Positions 60,122 through 64,000 of a stretch of 64,000 bases of DNA are shown here, one piece after another. The DNA comes from Montifringilla adamsi (lineage: Eukaryota > Chordata > Aves > Passeriformes > Passeridae): NCBI GenBank assembly GCA_017590115.1, contig JAGGNK010007004.1:11493296-11557295 (forward strand). The letters are read 5' to 3'. The translations under genes and the position numbers were made by a program. Every line of letters begins with the position of its first letter. Within the stretch, counting starts at the first letter, position 1. The notes under the pieces were generated by a model. That model searched no databases. It saw nothing but the letters and a program-made list of their open reading frames with translations, and was not told where the DNA came from.

Positions 60122-60610
60122 TGTTATATTTCCATCTGTTAGAGGTCGGGCAGTTGTCTTTTGTTAATTGGGCCACCTGTTAAAACCAGCTAGGGCAGTT
60201 TTCTTTATCTCTTCCACAACCCACCCTCCCTCCAAAATATTTTCTGTAAATGGGCATGACATAACTGCATGACATAACTGCGTGACTGATAAAATTACAT
60301 CATCCCATTGTGAGATGCTGTGCCCAGGGGGAGGAGCCAAGCATTCCTAAGTGGATATGATTCTGGGATTTGGAACACCACAACAGCCTTTTCCCACTGG
60401 ATCCCCAGAGGAGCAGCTTTCTCCTCCACTGGATTCCCAGAGGAGCAGATTTCTTCTCCACTGGATCCCCAGAGGAGCAGCTTTCTCCTCCACTGGATTC
60501 CCAGAGGAAGACCAGGCCCATGTGCACCACCACTAGACCTTCAGAGGAAAACTACACCCTTCTACAGGATCACTGCTTCAACAGATACTGGTGCATGATG
60601 ACGTTGCAAG
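60122..60610 (+). mobile_element. Partial LTR (songbird ERV type) with internal 32-bp tandem repeat
   Basis: It starts TGTTATATTTCCATCTG, followed by GTCGGGCAGTTGTC and an AACCCACCCTCCC segment that I remember from abundant songbird LTRs. It contains the tandem array at 60,394-60,508. No poly(A) signal or clear 3' end is visible, so the copy seems 3'-truncated. The left boundary is defined by the TG start; the right boundary is approximate. Confidence 0.55.
60394..60508. repeat. Tandem repeat, 32-bp unit x3.6
   Basis: Units start at 60,394, 60,426, 60,458 and 60,490 with CCACTGGATYCCCAGAGGAG. Units 1 and 3 are identical, and units 2 and 4 share the ATTCCC variant, so the array has a 64-bp higher-order period. 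A degenerate copy follows at about 60,531. Confidence 0.9.
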
Positions 60611-60843
60611 GCCTACAAAATATATTTTTAGGATTGGATAATTAGAAATATCCATTAGTAGGTAATTGGATCATTCAAGTTGTACCATTATGGTGAAAGC
60701 TATAAAACCCCCTAAAGAAAAATTGCTTGTATGTGACCAGCTTGATTGTGACACCTCATGCACATGATTTATCTTTGCAATGCTAAACAGTCATCATGAG
60801 CTAGTTACTGAAACAAAGGTCAACAGGCCAAACAATTTTTGTC

Positions 60844-61440
60844 TGTTAAAAACACATTTATTAAGCCGGCTGAGAGAAAGCATTAGAGCCCGTGCTCTGT
60901 GCTCTGTTCCATATAGATTTCAGTGGGTTTATACAGCAATTTTACGACATTTCCCTCTTTCCTTTTTTGGTTAGTATTCAATAAGCAAGTGGTTAGGTAT
61001 ACATTCCATCAAGCTACTATATATTTAACCTATTGTTGATGCAAAACCAGCCAGTCTTCCTTATCTTTTACCTGTACATATTACATCCAGCTGCTTGTCT
61101 TCCTGTTTTGCCAGTTTTGGTTACTGTATTTCTTTCCCATTGTTAGCTATTCTGTTACACTGAAATTAATGTCTTTATTTTGTTAAGTTATAATCATGCC
61201 AATACTTTAATTCACATCTGTTAGTTACAATCTCCTGGTTTCATTGGCAGGCCTCCCTGGAGATCCCTTTCCTTGGGGTCAGGAGACATGATAAAGCTGT
61301 AGCAAACTGTGTGGTACTGACATATTCTGTGTGCCTGAGTGACAAACCTAAACAGCACACAGGCCTGGCTGACAAGCAACCAGTTCTTTTCCTATTTTTC
61401 ACAAGATTCAGTTCACCACTTTCTCCAGCAGTGAATCTGG
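60844..61440 (-). mobile_element. Possible LTR/ERV fragment, minus orientation
   Basis: The minus strand shows GTATAAACCC (TATA-like, near 60,930), then AATAAATGTG near 60,855 and an end GTTTTTAACA, the order expected of an LTR 3' half. The right limit is not defined. Flanking sequence at 60,620-60,840 has a plus-strand GCTATAAAACCCC and may be another fragment. Confidence 0.4.
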
Positions 61441-61450
61441 ATGTAGGTAG

Positions 61451-62227
61451 TGTTATGAATGAAGTTATATATGCCTAATTTAATAAGCAAGAAAATTGCA
61501 TTCAGCAGCAATTTTAATTGAACAGAAATTTTGAATAAATGAATATAATCAAGTATATTAAATATAATCAAGCATATACAAAAATTTGGCAGTGATTAAT
61601 TAAATATGATTAAGGTTCATTTAAAGCATAAGCAAAACTGACCAGGATACGGGGAGGGCTTCTCATCCTGCTTCACGTACGAAACAAAAGAATCCAAACG
61701 AAACCTTATATACTGCATGCTATCCATCATATCCATCAATAATTTTCCATAAATCCCCTCCTATTTTTGATTCTTGAAATCTACATCACTATGCTGCATG
61801 GCACAGGCTCCGTTGTTGCTAGGCCAGGCATCTCCTGGCTTTTTGGTGGTCTTTTCAGAGGAAGGCTCACCTCTTCCTCACTGCCCTCCGAATAACCTGG
61901 CAGGTTGCACATGTGCATTAAGCTTTGTGTTCCAAATAAGTCTCATTACTTTACAGATAGGACCACTACTTTAGATTCTATATCTGGAATCATCCCAACT
62001 TTGCTCATCCCAATTCTGCTTTAGGAATCGTCCCAACCTTGTTCGTCCCAAGGCTGATTCTGCTTTGGGATCTTGCTTATCTCAATACTACATCCTGTGT
62101 CCTGTTTCTCACATGTTACATCTGCAAAGGGCCCATCTGTTTACCCTTTATTACTTTATAACACATATTTTATAAAATATTGATATAGTTATGATTTAAT
62201 TAGCATGAATCATATCCATTTATCACA
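61451..62227 (-). mobile_element. Solo LTR with 4-bp target-site duplication, minus orientation
   Basis: This 777-bp element has TG...CA ends and is flanked by GTAG on both sides (61,447-61,450 and 62,228-62,231). The minus strand starts TGTGATAAATGG and ends TTCATAACA, with a TATA box TATATAAGG at plus 61,704-61,712. No internal retroviral region is present, so it is a solo LTR formed by recombination between two LTRs. The 4-base duplication suggests an ERV1-like integrase, but the family is not certain. Confidence 0.75.
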
Positions 62228-62597
62228 GTAGTAATATATTCCTCCACTTCTCAGCTGGAAGTAATTAAATAATTACTAGCCCAGTGGCTATAACTGTCTA
62301 ACCTCAGGAGCTGCTTCTGAAGCAGGTCATGAACTGCCAAACTTCACACACCTATGCTGTATCTCAAACTGGCATCAGATTATCCCAAGGAGCAGACACA
62401 TGCTGCTCCTAAACTGGTTTGACTGCAGGCAGCTGCAGGAAGGACTTCAGCCACATGAGCCTGAACATGTGGAGAAACTGTACTCATAAAGCACCAGGCT
62501 ATAAAGAGTGACTCAGGAAGTGCTCTAACATAGACTCTCTGCAAAGAGTGAGGCCTCAGCTTGTGCTGGTATGTGGGGTTGTTCCTCCCCAGCTGCA

Positions 62598-63380
62598 AAA
62601 AAAGCACTTGCCTTGGCTGAGCTTCATTAGGTTCCTGTCTGCTGATTTCTCCAACCTGTCAGTCGTCCTTATTCAGAGGGACATCATGAGATTGCCAGAT
62701 AAAAAATTATCTGCACCTTGTGGGCTAAAACAATGCTTATTCTTCAAACACCACTGGCCTATGGAACTGCACAATTTCTATTCTGCAAGAAGAACTGGAA
62801 AGCAGCTAGCCCATGTACTAACTTCCACCAGTTCACCAGACAGTCAGGTATCACTTTGGGGTCAACCACCAGGGACCACCTAAGAGACTCCCAGAACAGA
62901 AGAATATGTGCATAAAGGGGAAGGGAAAAGTTAATGATTTCAGGGAAATTATTATCATATGTATGTTTATTCTGGAAAATCAATGAATATGCATGTAAAA
63001 TACAGTATTTAAACAGGAGCTTTTATTTATTCAGCATGCACAATATTTCAGAGGAGATATCCCCTTGTGCATCCAGCATTGAATAAAGAATACCAGGTTC
63101 ATAATACTACATTGGTGTTAAGGGAGTTTTTAAATTATTATTTTTATCCATTTTTGGGAACAATGAGTAACATCAATCACTATTTCCAGTTCTGAATCAT
63201 CTACAAACTTGGGAGCATGCACTTTGCATGTCACATTATCAAGGTCATTAAGGAAGATGTTGCCTGATATGACCTTAGTATTGACGCAAGGGACTGGTCT
63301 CCAGCTTGTCTTTGTGCTGCTGGTCCTTTGAACTCAGAAGCTGAAGCTGTTTCCAATCTACCTCACTATATAATTATCCA
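62598..63380 (-). mobile_element. CR1 LINE fragment, minus orientation, interrupted by an LTR
   Basis: The left part (about 62,598-62,690) contains GAGCTTCATTAGGTTCCTGT and TTCTCCAACCTGTC. The right part (about 63,163-63,380) contains ATCATCTACAAACTTGGGAG, AAGGTCATTAAGGAAGATGT and GACTGGTCTCCAGCTTG. These are successive segments of the reverse strand of CR1 as I recall it. They are divergent, so the copy is old. No intact reading frame remains. Confidence 0.7.
62691..63162 (+). mobile_element. Solo LTR (ERVL-like) inside the CR1 copy, plus orientation
   Basis: This 472-bp insertion separates two consecutive CR1 segments and is flanked by ATGAG at 62,686-62,690 and 63,163-63,167, a 5-base duplication typical of ERVL. 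It has a TATA-like AGTATTTAAACAGG near 63,000, AATAAA at 63,082-63,087, and ends GGGAACA. The left end reads ATTGCC rather than TG, so the first two bases may be mutated or the boundary is shifted by two. Confidence 0.6.
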
Positions 63381-63512
63381 GTTCATACTGGGCTGGATAG
63401 AAACTTAATCAAGCTCAATGGAAACCTGATCTAGTTAACATGTGCCTGCTCATTGCATGGATTTTGCACTAGATGACCTTTAAAGATCCCTTTCAACCCC
63501 AACTGTGTTATA
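63375..63512 (+). mobile_element. CR1 LINE 3'-end fragment, plus orientation
   Basis: CACTAGATGACCTTTAAAG, ATCCCTTTCAACCCC and AACTGTGTTAT are the familiar CR1 3' end. It abuts the minus-strand CR1 copy, so the two are arranged tail to tail by separate insertions. Confidence 0.7.
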
Positions 63513-63641
63513 AAGACTAAGGCAAATACAGCATTGAGAACCTAAATATTTCTATGTCTGCTTTGTAGTGTGAAGTTCTGGTTCTGTTGAATCTCAAAAG
63601 GAAAAACAGCACAAGATCCTTAAGAGAAAAAGGTGTTTTTA

Positions 63642-64000
63642 TGTTGAGGTGAACTCTCTGTGTTTGGAGACACAAGGCTTGACTCCATGTTTCTCAGAAG
63701 GCTGATTTATTATGTTATATATTATACTAAAATACTACATTAAAACTATACTAAAAGAACAGAGAGAAAAGAAGGATCAGAAGGCTACAAAGAACAAGAA
63801 TAGAATAGAATGTATAACAAAATTCTGTGACTGCTCACAGCCTTGGCACCAGTGGCTGTGATTGGTCATCAATTGAAAACAATCCACATGGACCAATGGA
63901 AGATGCACCTGTTGCATTCCACAGCAGCAGATAGTTATTGTTTACATTTCTTTCCTGAGGCTCCCAGCTCCTCAGGAGGGGAAAAATCCTAGGAAAGGAT
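63642..64000 (-). mobile_element. LTR (songbird ERV type), truncated by the right edge
   Basis: It starts TGTTGAGGTGAACTCTCTG on the plus strand. The minus strand has AATAAA at plus 63,706-63,711 followed by an end CTCAACA, so this is the R-U5 side and the U3 lies to the right. CCTGTTGCATTCCACAGC and CCTCAGGAGGGGAAAA are segments I recall from an abundant songbird LTR. The far end is outside the window. Confidence 0.75.

Noticed and set aside
60394..60508. CRISPR-like array
   Set aside because: The units are contiguous without unique spacers and lie in a vertebrate LTR, so this is a plain tandem repeat.
60320..60645. Three plus-strand frames with repeated Pro/Ser-rich peptides
   Set aside because: The repeats are the 32-bp tandem array inside an LTR read in all three frames, not a protein.

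Overview
The window is nuclear DNA of a vertebrate, almost certainly a bird and probably a songbird. Coding exons are short, with GT-AG introns, and three CpG-island promoters are visible. CR1 LINE 3' ends are present, along with several LTRs of types I recall from passerine genomes. No bacterial or plasmid features are present. Three protein-coding genes can be assembled exon by exon: DENND5B, ETFBKMT (METTL20) and AMN1. As I recall, they occur in the same order on human 12p11.21. Names rest on resemblance to human proteins recalled from memory, because no search could be run.

Layout. Positions 1-25,060 are the 5' part of intron 1 of DENND5B, which is on the minus strand. Only its first coding exon (25,061-25,172) is inside the window, in a CpG island at about 24.7-25.7 kb; the rest lies off the left edge. 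Positions 25.7-37.9 kb are intergenic between the divergent DENND5B and ETFBKMT promoters, with two small CR1 fragments and one 18-base assembly gap. ETFBKMT is on the plus strand: a CpG island and untranslated first exon near 38.4 kb, coding exons at 41,196-41,515, 43,937-44,067 and 44,794-45,158, and a poly(A) signal at 45,705. AMN1 is on the minus strand and converges on ETFBKMT: seven coding exons between 59,584 and 48,807, with a CpG-island promoter at about 59.2-59.8 kb. From 60.1 kb to the right edge the DNA is a pile of LTR and CR1 elements, some nested.

The three genes are not a functional unit. DENND5B is a DENN-domain Rab guanine-nucleotide exchange factor, ETFBKMT a mitochondrial lysine methyltransferase acting on the ETF beta subunit, and AMN1 a leucine-rich-repeat protein related to the yeast mitotic-exit antagonist. 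They appear to be neighbours by conserved synteny only.

I found no evidence of a new biological system. The observations most worth checking are a 60-bp inverted repeat pair (57/60 identical, 2.8 kb apart) in the DENND5B intron, a near-perfect 40-bp palindrome with facing GATAA cores, a nested LTR-in-LTR insertion in AMN1 intron 1, a ZNF143-type motif in the AMN1 promoter, and a trinucleotide repeat that runs into the ETFBKMT exon 1 splice donor.
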